Assembly (NCBI GenBank): GCA_027064745.1
Contig: JAMOPD010000210.1
Span: forward strand, 1-12,085
From: Thermococcaceae archaeon
Lineage (GTDB): Archaea; Methanobacteriota_B; Thermococci; Thermococcales; Thermococcaceae
Direction: 5' to 3'
DNA: 12,085 nucleotides
Shown here: positions 1-5,696 of the stretch, piece by piece
Layout: each line of letters begins with the position of its first letter
How positions within the stretch are numbered: position 1 is the stretch's first letter
Translations under genes and position numbers: made by a program
The notes under the pieces: generated by a model
The model's input: the letters and a program-made list of their open reading frames with translations, nothing else
Told to the model about the DNA's origin: nothing
Database searches by the model: none

Positions 1-120
1 GATTTCCCTGAAGTCATAGAACTTGTCAGAGATTTTCACAGGAGCATAAAGCTTTCCCCAATCTTTAAGGCGTTCAAGGAACGTGTAAGTATTCTCCTCT
101 GGAAGCTTAACGTACCTCAC
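1..120 (-). CDS. hydB: Cytosolic NADP-dependent hydrogenase I (sulfhydrogenase) beta subunit, N-terminal 40 codons
   Basis: The first 40 codons read from a GTG at 118-120 and run off the left edge. The peptide starts [18 protein letters not shown] and continues with [18 protein letters not shown]. From memory this closely matches the start of the iron-sulfur beta subunit of the Pyrococcus/Thermococcus cytosolic hydrogenase I (hydBGDA, also called shyB or hyhB). In the family this subunit carries [4Fe-4S] clusters and passes electrons between the NADP-binding gamma subunit and the delta/alpha NiFe dimer; none of the cluster cysteines lie inside the window. The GTG start is supported by a strong GGAGGTGG ribosome binding site just upstream (about 126-133). 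The cistron is preceded by an unusual duplicated leader and a SurR-like site. Identification rests on the N terminus only, with no alignment run. Confidence 0.8.
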   Translation of the reverse strand, partial: MRYVKLPEENTYTFLERLKDWGKLYAPVKISDKFYDFREI

Positions 121-149
121 CTCTACCACCTCCAAATGTTCAGGAATAA
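71..149 (-). repeat. Tandem repeat copy A: hydB ribosome binding site and first 17 codons
   Basis: This 79-bp unit covers the hydB upstream sequence from TTATTCCTGAACATT, the ribosome binding site, the GTG and codons 1-17. It aligns without gaps to copy B at 160-238, with about 65 of 79 identical positions counted by eye. The units are offset by 89 bp with a 10-bp spacer. Copy A is the one continuous with the hydrogenase gene. Confidence 0.85.
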
Positions 150-209
150 GCAGCCTACATATTCACGGAACGCATGGGTATCCTCCTCTGGAAGTTTAAC
201 ATACCTCAC
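123..209 (-). CDS. 28-residue leader ORF upstream of hydB, created by the duplication
   Basis: The ORF starts at a GTG (207-209) behind an AGGTGAT ribosome binding site (about 214-220). It reads [18 protein letters not shown], then [10 protein letters not shown], and stops at TAG (123-125). The stop sits inside the hydB ribosome binding site, only 2 nt before the hydB GTG at 120, which is the geometry expected for translational coupling. Its first nine residues equal those of hydB. The last part is the hydB upstream sequence translated by chance, so the peptide has no expected fold. It may be a real leader cistron or a decaying duplicate. Translation is unproven. Confidence 0.4.
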   Translation of the reverse strand: MRYVKLPEEDTHAFREYVGCLFLNIWRW

Positions 210-238
210 TTCTATCACCTCTCAATGTTCAGGAATAA
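160..238 (-). repeat. Tandem repeat copy B: upstream duplicate of the hydB 5' end
   Basis: This is the upstream partner of the hydB 5' end. It keeps the TTATTCCTGAACATT block, an AGGTG ribosome binding site, a GTG codon at 207-209 and codons for MRYVKLPEE. Differences in codons 3 and 5 are synonymous (TAC/TAT, AAG/AAA). After codon 9 the peptides diverge (NTYTFLER against DTHAFREY). The copy looks like a partial duplication of the gene start, or a relic of recombination with a paralogous hydrogenase beta gene. Confidence 0.8.
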
Positions 239-239
239 A

Positions 240-326
240 CACATGTCCATATTTATTCATTCTCAAATTTGGCTCTTCCAAAGAGCTAAAAAAGCCTTTC
301 TAAATCCTTAGTTTATCAACCAAAGG
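240..326 (-). promoter_or_regulatory. hydB promoter region with a SurR-like binding site
   Basis: On the hydB strand, 312-328 reads AAC-n5-GTT-n3-AAA, one base from the SurR pattern AACn5GTTn3AAC (core GTTn3AAC) known from Thermococcales hydrogenase and sulfur-response promoters. Two TATA candidates lie downstream: CTTTTTTAG (about 287-295) and ATAAATAT (about 249-256). Between them is a perfect 6-bp inverted repeat, GCTCTT/AAGAGC with a 3-nt loop (272-286). With either TATA the transcript would begin before the leader ORF. SurR is known to activate hydrogenases without sulfur. Its action here is inferred from the site. Confidence 0.45.
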
Positions 327-431
327 TTAAGATGCGTGAATTCTAAGAAAGTTCGTGTTACAATTCTCCAATAGCATAGCAGAATCCTCAATAATAGGCA
401 CTTCAGTCCATTTAGAATCATCTATGAGCAT
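327..431 (-). CDS. Small hypothetical ORF or remnant between cobD and hydB
   Basis: A 34-codon ATG ORF on the minus strand starts MLIDDSKWTEVPIIEDSAML and contains a CNTN segment near its end. An in-frame stop lies just upstream of the ATG and I see no good ribosome binding site. The composition is protein-like (acidic, mixed), so it may be a fragment of a lost gene. I do not recognise the peptide. Its end touches the SurR-like site. Chance occurrence is a real possibility. Confidence 0.15.
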   Translation of the reverse strand: MLIDDSKWTEVPIIEDSAMLLENCNTNFLRIHAS

Positions 432-459
432 GTTTAGCTATCTATTTTATTAGCTCTTG

Positions 460-1413
460 TCATTGTAAATGCTCAATCAATATGTCATTTTCCCACTTTT
501 TCCTTACACTGAAGCGCACATACTCTGGAAGCCCAAACGATGAGCAGTTCCTCACTAGGATTCCCTTTTTCTTCATACCTTTAACAAAGATTTTGGCATC
601 TCCAACATTTTTTATGAGGAAGTTCGCATCGCTTTTGACATTAAGGGCTTTTTCTATTCTTTCTTTTTCTTTCCATATTAATGGCATTGTCTTCTTTAAG
701 TGCTGAAATTCATCTTTGATAACGAACTCTAAAAAAGCATAGCCTGAAGAGCCAATGCTCCAAGGCATTCTAACGCTTTTGAATGCTTCGCTGAAGCCAA
801 TAACATAACCAACCCTAATCCCGGGTAAGCCATAGCTCTTTGTAAATGTTCTCAGCTTTACAATGTTTTCTCCTTCTGGGCTTTTTGCATTTTTTACGAA
901 GTCTATAAAAGCTTCATCCAGGACAAGGAGTGAATCTGTATCCTCTACCGCTTGAATTAAAGGTTTAAGTTTTCTTGGGGAATAATAACGGCCATCAGGA
1001 TTGTTTGGATTGCAAAAGAAGACAATGCTCCTCTTTGCAACACATTCAGCCAACGCTTCTGGGCTATTTGGAGCTTTGATAACCTCAGCATTAAAAATCC
1101 TTGCAATTCTTTCATACTCTTCATAAGTGTGCTTTGGGATAATTACCTTCCTTCTTTCTTTCATCGCAAGGATGCCAAGTAAATATAAGGCCTCAGTTAT
1201 TCCCGCTGTGACTGTTACGTTTTCGCCAATCAAGTTCGAGAGCTCCTCCTCAAGCTTTTCCCAATAAATGTAGCGTTTGCTTAAAGCTTTAGCACGTTCA
1301 AACATCTCATCAACCCATTCTGGAAGGTAGGGATTTAGAGAAGCAGAAAAATCTAACAGTCCCTCTTCTCTTGCGCCGCCGTGATGGGCTTTAAATTTAA
1401 CTGGTTTAAGCAT
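460..1413 (-). CDS. cobD: CobD-type PLP-dependent aminotransferase/decarboxylase (L-threonine-O-3-phosphate decarboxylase)
   Basis: This 317-residue fold-type I PLP enzyme probably decarboxylates L-threonine phosphate to (R)-1-amino-2-propanol phosphate, the linker that CbiB attaches in cobamide synthesis. The HGG near residue 11 and the DFSASLNP segment (21-28) are typical of CobD. Also visible are the CNPNNPDG loop (134-141), DEAF (166-169) with the pyridine-nitrogen aspartate, and the Schiff-base lysine K192 in [15 protein letters not shown]300 near the C terminus fits the substrate-carboxylate arginine. HisC (histidinol-phosphate aminotransferase) is the nearest alternative, but the CobD-like N terminus and the 8-bp overlap with cbiB argue for CobD. 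A GGAGGTG ribosome binding site at 1419-1425 lies inside the cbiB end and supports the ATG start. It is probably co-transcribed and translationally coupled with cbiB. Confidence 0.85.
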   Translation of the reverse strand: MLKPVKFKAHHGGAREEGLLDFSASLNPYLPEWVDEMFERAKALSKRYIYWEKLEEELSNLIGENVTVTAGITEALYLLGILAMKERRKVIIPKHTYEEYERIARIFNAEVIKAPNSPEALAECVAKRSIVFFCNPNNPDGRYYSPRKLKPLIQAVEDTDSLLVLDEAFIDFVKNAKSPEGENIVKLRTFTKSYGLPGIRVGYVIGFSEAFKSVRMPWSIGSSGYAFLEFVIKDEFQHLKKTMPLIWKEKERIEKALNVKSDANFLIKNVGDAKIFVKGMKKKGILVRNCSSFGLPEYVRFSVRKKWENDILIEHLQ

Positions 1414-2275
1414 TTAGACACCTCCAAAGGAGTATTGCCAAGCATATTGAAATCCATTCTCCAACCACAATCCAATAAATCTTTAAGGCTCTTCTAATAT
1501 CTTCCAATGTCGGCTCTTTCCCCTCAAATCTATAAACACCTTTTTTCTCAAGCCAAACCCCTAAAACGGCACTCATAGCTGATATTGGCTTATCAGAGTT
1601 AAGCTTGAACTTGGCCTTTCTCCAGTATCCTATGACTTTTCTTGGATTAAAGGGCAGAAATAGCAAAACGGTAACGCGAGCTGGAATGAAATTAAGAAAA
1701 TCATCCAAATGGGCGGCAAACTTGCCAAAATAAAGATAGCGTTCATTTTTGTATCCAATCATGGCATCAAGGGTGTTTACAGCTCTATAAATTAGGGCGC
1801 CACTTAGGCCAAAGATGAGATAATAGAACAGAGGAGCAACTACACTGTCCGTTATGTTCTCAGCTAAGCTTTCAATTGCCGCTGAATTTAAATGAGCCCT
1901 ATCCAGCTTTGATACATCTCTGCTCACAATCAACCTCACGTATTTTCTCTGCTCCTCGATATCCCCCTTTATTGTGTTTTTCACGTGCTGGGCGAGGCTT
2001 TTGATGGCAAATGAGCTCTTTAGGAGGTAAACACTTAAAGCAAAGCCTATCCATTTAGGTAAAAACTCTGGAAGCCTCGAAAGAGTAAAAGCAAACGCAA
2101 TCACAAATAAAGAAGCAAAAGTTCCTGTAGCAAAATCTAAACCTGGACTCCTTCTTTTGTAATGCTTATCAAAAAAGCCTATCAGCTTACCAAACCACAC
2201 TGTAGGATGAAGCAGAATGGGAGGCTCACCCAGAGTTAAGTCCCAGATGATTGCGAGTATGGATATCCAGTCCAT
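1406..2275 (-). CDS. cbiB: Adenosylcobinamide-phosphate synthase CbiB
   Basis: This 289-residue integral membrane amide synthase joins adenosylcobyric acid to aminopropanol phosphate. Family blocks are clear: DLTLGEPP (12-19), HPTVWFGK (23-30), VSRDVSKLD (117-125), [14 protein letters not shown] (135-148) and [13 protein letters not shown] (163-175). Hydrophobic segments lie near 50-88, 145-165, 198-210 and 265-285. The length is close to normal for the family. It is the first gene of a two-gene minus-strand unit with cobD. The naming differs between systems (this protein is CobD in Pseudomonas numbering). A TATA-like AGTTAAAAGG (about 2299-2310) about 25 bp upstream suggests a nearly leaderless transcript from the ATG. 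No strong ribosome binding site is seen. Confidence 0.92.
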   Translation of the reverse strand: MDWISILAIIWDLTLGEPPILLHPTVWFGKLIGFFDKHYKRRSPGLDFATGTFASLFVIAFAFTLSRLPEFLPKWIGFALSVYLLKSSFAIKSLAQHVKNTIKGDIEEQRKYVRLIVSRDVSKLDRAHLNSAAIESLAENITDSVVAPLFYYLIFGLSGALIYRAVNTLDAMIGYKNERYLYFGKFAAHLDDFLNFIPARVTVLLFLPFNPRKVIGYWRKAKFKLNSDKPISAMSAVLGVWLEKKGVYRFEGKEPTLEDIRRALKIYWIVVGEWISICLAILLWRCLNA

Positions 2276-2298
2276 GTTCTGTCTCTGGATATTTTGTC

Positions 2299-2310
2299 CT
2301 TTTAACTTTT
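2299..2310 (-). promoter_or_regulatory. Putative TATA box of cbiB-cobD
   Basis: On the minus strand the sequence AAAAGTTAAAAGG lies centred about 29 bp upstream of the cbiB ATG at 2275. This would give a transcript start only a few bases before the codon, matching the absence of a ribosome binding site there. It is a call by pattern and spacing only. Confidence 0.35.
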
Positions 2311-2326
2311 GAGTTTCTTTTGTTGT

Positions 2327-2458
2327 TCACTCACGAGAGCTTTTTAAGGACGAGCATTTTAAGCTCGCCAGCTCTTCCATTTCCTTCCTAAATCTTTCGT
2401 TTTCCTCCCTCAAGCTCTGAAGTTCTCTTTGAATCTCAAGCAGAAAAGAGGATTTAAC
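2327..2458 (-). pseudogene. Coiled-coil coding remnant, likely the detached C-terminal tail of the upstream PIN gene
   Basis: The minus strand reads 43 sense codons ending in TGA (2327-2329). The core LLEIQRELQSLREENERF, continuing RKEMEELASL, has hydrophobic or Asn core positions I, L, L, N, F, M, L at alternating 4-3 spacing, a perfect four-heptad coiled coil that is unlikely by chance. No ATG or GTG start opens it. The frame is the same as that of the vapC start codon at 2929 (603 bp, exactly 201 codons apart). Deleting one base from the G run at 2458-2461 would fuse it to the PIN domain as WERVKSS. It is most likely a broken C-terminal extension of the toxin gene. A remnant of a separate gene is the alternative. 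Confidence 0.5.
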
Positions 2459-2929
2459 CCCTCTCCCAGAACTCCTCCGGGACGAGCTTGATGATGTCCT
2501 TCACCGTTCCAAAGTCCTCGTCGAGAGTGGCGAGCTTGTCGCAGTTGTACTCTAAGGCTGTAGCAAGAATTCGTGCATCATGAGGAAGAAGGGAATAATC
2601 GTAAACAAATGTAGCAACAGTCAGCCAATCCCTTGAATCTGAAACGATAAGCACATTTTTCACATCAACGAGAGCAAGAATGTCGGATATTGTGTTCGAC
2701 GCACATCTCTTGAATTCTGCGTCTCTTCTGAGTAGTTTCTTAACTCCCCAAATTGAAGAAACACCGTAATTTTTCTCTGCAATCTTTCGAATTAGGATGT
2801 AAAAAGTTCATCAATCACAGTGTCTGAAGTTAATTTTCCTTCTCCAGAATCTAGTATGTTAACCGCGTACTCTGTAAGTTTGGTCTCTACTAAATAGTTA
2901 TAAAGAACACTCGAATCAATGAATATCAC
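2454..2929 (-). pseudogene. vapC: VapC-family PIN-domain ribonuclease toxin, frameshifted
   Basis: From GTG at 2929 the frame reads VIFIDSSVLYNYLVETKL to DELF, then hits TAA at 2792-2794 after 45 residues. The PIN fold continues in the -1 frame from the A5 run at 2801-2805 (T5 on the coding strand): with one extra T it runs on as YILIRKIAEKNYG through SDSRDWLTVATF and LPHDARILATALEYN to ATLDEDFG, stopping at 2454. The acidic PIN residues are present across both parts: D of FIDSS, E of DELF, D of HDARI and the D/E cluster of TLDEDF. One missing base therefore inactivates a 158-residue toxin, unless it is a sequencing error or slippage occurs on the T run. The GTG overlaps the vapB stop by 4 bp, as in an operon. 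VapC toxins are Mg-dependent RNases neutralised by VapB. Confidence 0.8.
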
Positions 2930-3099
2930 TGCTCATACACCTCAAGTTTGTATTTTTTAAACTCATCAATACTCCCTTTTCCGAACATACCGGGACGAAT
3001 TTCCTTTTTCTTTTCCTCGATCAGCTTTCTAAATTCAAGGGCTTCTTTAAGCAGGTGAGAGTATAATTTTAATGCTTTCTCATGTGCTATCTCCGACAT
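2926..3099 (-). CDS. vapB: VapB-type antitoxin of the frameshifted module
   Basis: This 57-residue, highly charged, helical protein starts MSEIAHEKALKLYSHLLK and ends KYKLEVYEQ. Its size, its position directly before a PIN gene and the 4-bp stop/start overlap (GTGA, 2926-2929) indicate the antitoxin, although no DNA-binding fold of the AbrB, MetJ/Arc or Phd type is obvious. I chose the ATG at 3099 over an in-frame GTG at 3108 because the GTG lies inside the GGTGAT ribosome binding site that suits the ATG. The C-terminal half would be the toxin-wrapping part by analogy. The antitoxin is intact while its toxin is broken, so it may now have no toxin partner. Confidence 0.65.
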   Translation of the reverse strand: MSEIAHEKALKLYSHLLKEALEFRKLIEEKKKEIRPGMFGKGSIDEFKKYKLEVYEQ

Positions 3100-3181
3100 A
3101 AGTATCACCTACATTTTTAAATTTGAGTTAAACGGATAAAACATTTTCCATCAAGTTCTTTCTCTTCAGAAAAGGAGAACA

Positions 3182-3226
3182 TCTGATTGTGACTAAAAAA
3201 TTTCAAATTTTTCCCTGTGAATCAGA
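3182..3226 (-). terminator. Inverted repeat and oligo-T at the end of the ATPase gene
   Basis: TCTGATT (3182-3188) and AATCAGA (3220-3226) are perfect 7-bp inverted arms, the second overlapping the ATPase stop codon. Between them lies a second palindrome, AAAAATTT-c-AAATTTTT (3196-3212). On the transcribed minus strand this gives a T6 run (3195-3200) about 22 nt after the stop. Archaeal termination is mainly driven by oligo-T, so this is a good terminator candidate for the ATPase transcript ahead of vapBC. Confidence 0.45.
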
Positions 3227-4640
3227 AGTACATATGTTTTGATACACTTTCTTCTCTCCCTATCAAATCCTCAAGATCAAACACCAGAAAACCCTTCTCC
3301 AAAAAATGCTCCTTATCCTCAATGGTTCTGGCGATAACTCCCAACCAAAGATTTCCGGTAAGAGGCAAAAGTTTGGACTTTTTCTTGAGCTTCCTGAGAA
3401 TTCTTGAGACATCAATTTTTCTCAAATCACTCCACTTAACTTCAAACAATGCAATATTCTCCCTATCATACGCAACAACATCTATTTCCTCTCTCTTATG
3501 CCACCAGCGGCCAACTCTCAGAGGTTTAAAGCCCAGATTTATCCGCTTAACGAATTCAAGGGCTGCCCTCTCATACGTTTTTCCAACAAAGGCGGAAAAG
3601 TTCCTTTCCAAATCATCGAGCACTAAATCAAGGTTGCCCTCTTCTAAGTATGTGTAGTTGTGATAGACGAATCGGAACCAGAAGTTGAAGAATTCATCTG
3701 TCACTTTGTAGGCTACTTTTCTTGTCTTTTGTGGGTCTTCGGTAACGGGCACTTTCCTTCTCAAGTATTCATAATGGTTCGTTAGCTCGCTGAGATACTT
3801 GCCAACGGTGAGAAGCTTAAGCCCGGTCTTGTCGCTTATCTCCTTTGGCGTAACATAACCAAGGCTGACAGCTTCCAGTATCGAGAAGTACGAGCGGTAA
3901 AACCTGCCAAACTCAAGCTTGAGGGTATTTAAGCCTTCTTCACGGAGAGGGGCAAACTCATCAAAAAAGAGGTTGTTGAGGGTTTCAGCCACGTTTCCTG
4001 TGTAGTATCTCTTCAAGTAAAGAAGATATCGGGGCATGCCGCCGAGAGCAGAGTAAAGCTCAACAAAATGATCAGGCGGCACATCAGCAAATGTATTCAC
4101 AAAATCATAGGCAGTCCAGAAGTCAAACGGTCTCAGCTTTATCCACTCATCAACCCTGCCAAAAAGCGGCTCCTTGTTATCCATGAAGATGCGCTTCATC
4201 ATGCCGACGTATGATCCTACAGCAATGAGCATAAGATTGGAATTCCCTTTCATGTCCCACAGCTTTTGAAGGGAAGAGAAGAAAGAGGGCTTAACTGAGC
4301 GGAAGTTCTGAAACTCATCAAAGACAACAACAATCTTTTGTTCCTTAGAAAAGTTAAGCAAAAATTCAAAGAGCTCTTCAAGGGATGAAAATTTTGGTTT
4401 AACATAGCTCGGAAGATATTCACCGAGAACGGTTTCTACCTCCTTCAAATATTCTTCAATCAGCATTGTTTCATCCTTCTCCCCAACAAAAAAGTAAAGA
4501 CCAAGCTTACTCCTGAGGAACTCTCTAACGAGCGCTGTTTTTCCTACTCTTCTGCGCCCATAGATGACGACGAAAGTTGAACCCGGGTGAGCATAAACTT
4601 TTTCAAGCTTCTCAAGTTCAGCATTCCTGTTGTAGAACAT
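3222..4640 (-). CDS. Archaeal ATPase with C-terminal DUF234 (restriction-endonuclease-like) domain
   Basis: This 472-residue protein is of the archaeal AAA/STAND-like ATPase family that expanded in Thermococcales. The N-terminal P-loop is GRRRVGKT (28-35), Walker B is IVVVFDE (103-109), a sensor-like LIAVGS lies at 138-143 and a PLFGR block follows near 158-162. A winged-helix-like middle region lies around 255-320 (VTPKEISDKTGLKLLTVGKYL). The C-terminal DUF234 part keeps a PD-(D/E)xK-like set: D387 in EIDVVAY and E400-V-K402 in ALFEVKW. The biological role of the family is unknown; proposals include NTP-dependent DNA transactions or regulation. The ATG at 4640 is preferred over upstream TTG (4652) and GTG (4649) because GGTGA lies 5 nt before it and a TATA (4671-4680) fits. 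Its promoter lies in the end of the UDG-like gene and carries three GTAATAT repeats. Confidence 0.85.
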   Translation of the reverse strand: MFYNRNAELEKLEKVYAHPGSTFVVIYGRRRVGKTALVREFLRSKLGLYFFVGEKDETMLIEEYLKEVETVLGEYLPSYVKPKFSSLEELFEFLLNFSKEQKIVVVFDEFQNFRSVKPSFFSSLQKLWDMKGNSNLMLIAVGSYVGMMKRIFMDNKEPLFGRVDEWIKLRPFDFWTAYDFVNTFADVPPDHFVELYSALGGMPRYLLYLKRYYTGNVAETLNNLFFDEFAPLREEGLNTLKLEFGRFYRSYFSILEAVSLGYVTPKEISDKTGLKLLTVGKYLSELTNHYEYLRRKVPVTEDPQKTRKVAYKVTDEFFNFWFRFVYHNYTYLEEGNLDLVLDDLERNFSAFVGKTYERAALEFVKRINLGFKPLRVGRWWHKREEIDVVAYDRENIALFEVKWSDLRKIDVSRILRKLKKKSKLLPLTGNLWLGVIARTIEDKEHFLEKGFLVFDLEDLIGREESVSKHMYF

Positions 4641-4686
4641 ATTACTCACCAAGTATATTACTCATTTGGTAATATTTAAGCTTTTC
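4639..4686 (-). promoter_or_regulatory. ATPase-gene promoter with triple GTAATAT repeat
   Basis: On the minus strand a BRE/TATA-like GAAAAG-CTTAAATATT occupies 4671-4686, about 25 bp before a start near 4650, followed by GGTGA and the ATG at 4640. The heptamer GTAATAT (ATATTAC on the other strand) occurs three times: 4639-4645 and 4655-4661 in the same orientation, 16 bp apart, and 4669-4675 inverted. The last two form a perfect 7-7-7 palindrome. The repeats cover the TATA box and the initiation region, where a repressor would sit. Autoregulation by the ATPase is speculation. Confidence 0.45.
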
Positions 4687-5405
4687 CTTATAACCTCATA
4701 CTCCTCAAGCATCTCATCATTTGGCTCTCTCAAGCCTCTGCGCACATACCATGCTGGATGTCTCAAATAGACAGCATCAAAGCCAATTCTTTCCAATGCT
4801 TTTTCTGCTGTCCTACCCAGAGCAAAGATTGTTTTTGGTCTTAAAATTTCAAGCTCTTTCCTGAGAAGAGAAACTTCCCGTTTATCAAACCTCTTGAGCT
4901 TATTCTCCGGAGGATTGCATTTTACAACATTCGTAATATACACAAAATCCGGATTAATACCAAGGGTAAAGAGAGCTTTTCTGAGCAACATTCCAGAAGC
5001 ATCTCTATAAAAGCATATTCCCGTGTATCCACAGCCTTTCCTTCCCGGAGCTTCTCCAACTAAAACAACCTTTGAGCCAACCCAGCCATTGGCAAAAGGT
5101 AAGCCATCAAACTGCTTAACTTTAAGCTGGTATTCGTAATATTTTTTGTGGCAGAACTTGGTGGGATTTTTAAGTAATTCATTGTACAGCTCCACAAGTT
5201 TGAGCGCTTTTTGTTCATCTTTCTCGCTTTTAATTAAAAAGCGCTCTTTTGGATTGTAGATAGTCTTGGCATAAATTCCATAAGTTTTCTCGTCTAAGGA
5301 AAGTAAATCTCTCCAGTTTCTCAAAAATAGCGGCATGATTTTATAGTTCCTTGGGTTGATGTAAATGTCGCCGACCCTCTTTAAGCTCTCAAACATCAGC
5401 AACAT
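4662..5405 (-). CDS. Uracil-DNA glycosylase superfamily protein (family 4-like)
   Basis: This 247-residue protein's C-terminal two thirds match the UDG fold: GEAPGRKG (117-124), a TGICFYRDASGMLLRKAL stretch (128-145) in the place of the family-4 G-x-P-F-x-G-x-A-G-x-x-L segment, ITNVVKCNPPENK (157-169), ALGRTAE (195-201) and RHPAW (215-219) as the leucine-loop equivalent. Family members excise uracil from deaminated DNA, important at high temperature. It differs from classical family 4: the N-terminal CxxC of the iron-sulfur cluster is absent, though Cys85, Cys125, Cys131 and Cys163 could still form a site. The roughly 100-residue N-terminal extension is not recognised. The ATG fits a leaderless mRNA from TTATAAAC (about 5428-5435). 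It is possibly a distinct UDG subfamily with another substrate. Confidence 0.75.
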   Translation of the reverse strand: MLLMFESLKRVGDIYINPRNYKIMPLFLRNWRDLLSLDEKTYGIYAKTIYNPKERFLIKSEKDEQKALKLVELYNELLKNPTKFCHKKYYEYQLKVKQFDGLPFANGWVGSKVVLVGEAPGRKGCGYTGICFYRDASGMLLRKALFTLGINPDFVYITNVVKCNPPENKLKRFDKREVSLLRKELEILRPKTIFALGRTAEKALERIGFDAVYLRHPAWYVRRGLREPNDEMLEEYEVIRKSLNITK

Positions 5406-5447
5406 AAAGGATAAAACGTCCAGCGTGTTTATAATTTTGGTGGTGTT
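5406..5447. promoter_or_regulatory. Compact divergent promoter between the UDG-like and zinc-ribbon genes
   Basis: Only 42 bp separate the two starts. For the minus gene, ATTATAAAC (about 5427-5435) is 25 bp upstream of the ATG at 5405 and implies a leaderless transcript. For the plus gene, GGATAAAAC (about 5409-5417) lies about 25 bp before a start near 5438, just ahead of the GGTGG ribosome binding site (5439-5443). The two TATA elements are interleaved, so the two polymerases would compete. Confidence 0.4.
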
Positions 5448-5696
5448 ATGGAAACGAGAAAATGTCCCTTCTGTGGAGGAACAATGATAAAAGGGAAGAA
5501 CCCACAGGAAGGATATGCGGTGTATTTCTGGAGAGCTCCTTGGAAGAAAGGACTAAAGGCGGCATTCACCGGCACGGTTAAGGCTTATCCATGGCTTTGC
5601 ATTGATTGTGGAGCAATAATACCATATGTTGATGAGGCAGAGCTTCAGAAGATAAGGGAGGAATATGAGCAGGCCAAATTGGAGGGCTTAATTTGA
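5448..5696 (+). CDS. Small zinc-ribbon protein
   Basis: This 82-residue protein has two CxxC knuckles: CPFCGG (C6, C9) and CIDCG (C51, C54). They are joined by a 40-residue segment rich in aromatics (YAVYFWRAPWKKG), and a charged C-terminal helix follows. The spacing fits a single zinc ribbon of the small cysteine-cluster type seen in DUF6487-like proteins, though the family match is from memory. GGTGG at 5439-5443 supports the ATG. The stop TGA overlaps the TTG of the next gene by 4 bp, and a GGAGGG ribosome binding site for that gene (5681-5686) is inside this one. The two are therefore coupled, which suggests a shared function such as an RNA- or tRNA-related reaction. The function is unknown. 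Confidence 0.8.
   Translation: METRKCPFCGGTMIKGKNPQEGYAVYFWRAPWKKGLKAAFTGTVKAYPWLCIDCGAIIPYVDEAELQKIREEYEQAKLEGLI

Noticed and set aside
272..293. Hairpin GCTCTT/AAGAGC with oligo-A as a plus-strand terminator
   Set aside because: No plus-strand gene ends here. On the minus strand the T run precedes the hairpin, so it is read as part of the hydB promoter region.
482..706. 74-codon plus-strand ORF
   Set aside because: It is antisense to the C-terminal part of cobD, which is clearly coding on the minus strand.
2336..2375. Nested hairpin AGAGC-CGAGC...GCTCG-GCTCT as terminator of vapBC
   Set aside because: No oligo-T follows on the minus strand, and the segment is explained by the coiled-coil coding remnant.
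2792..2805. Programmed -1 ribosomal frameshift in vapC
   Set aside because: The zero-frame codons CTT TTT do not form a canonical X-XXY-YYZ slippery site, and no downstream structure is evident. A plain indel or sequencing error is simpler.
3217..3657. 146-codon plus-strand ORF
   Set aside because: It is antisense to the conserved DUF234 region of the ATPase, has no promoter or ribosome binding site, and a composition typical of an antisense shadow.
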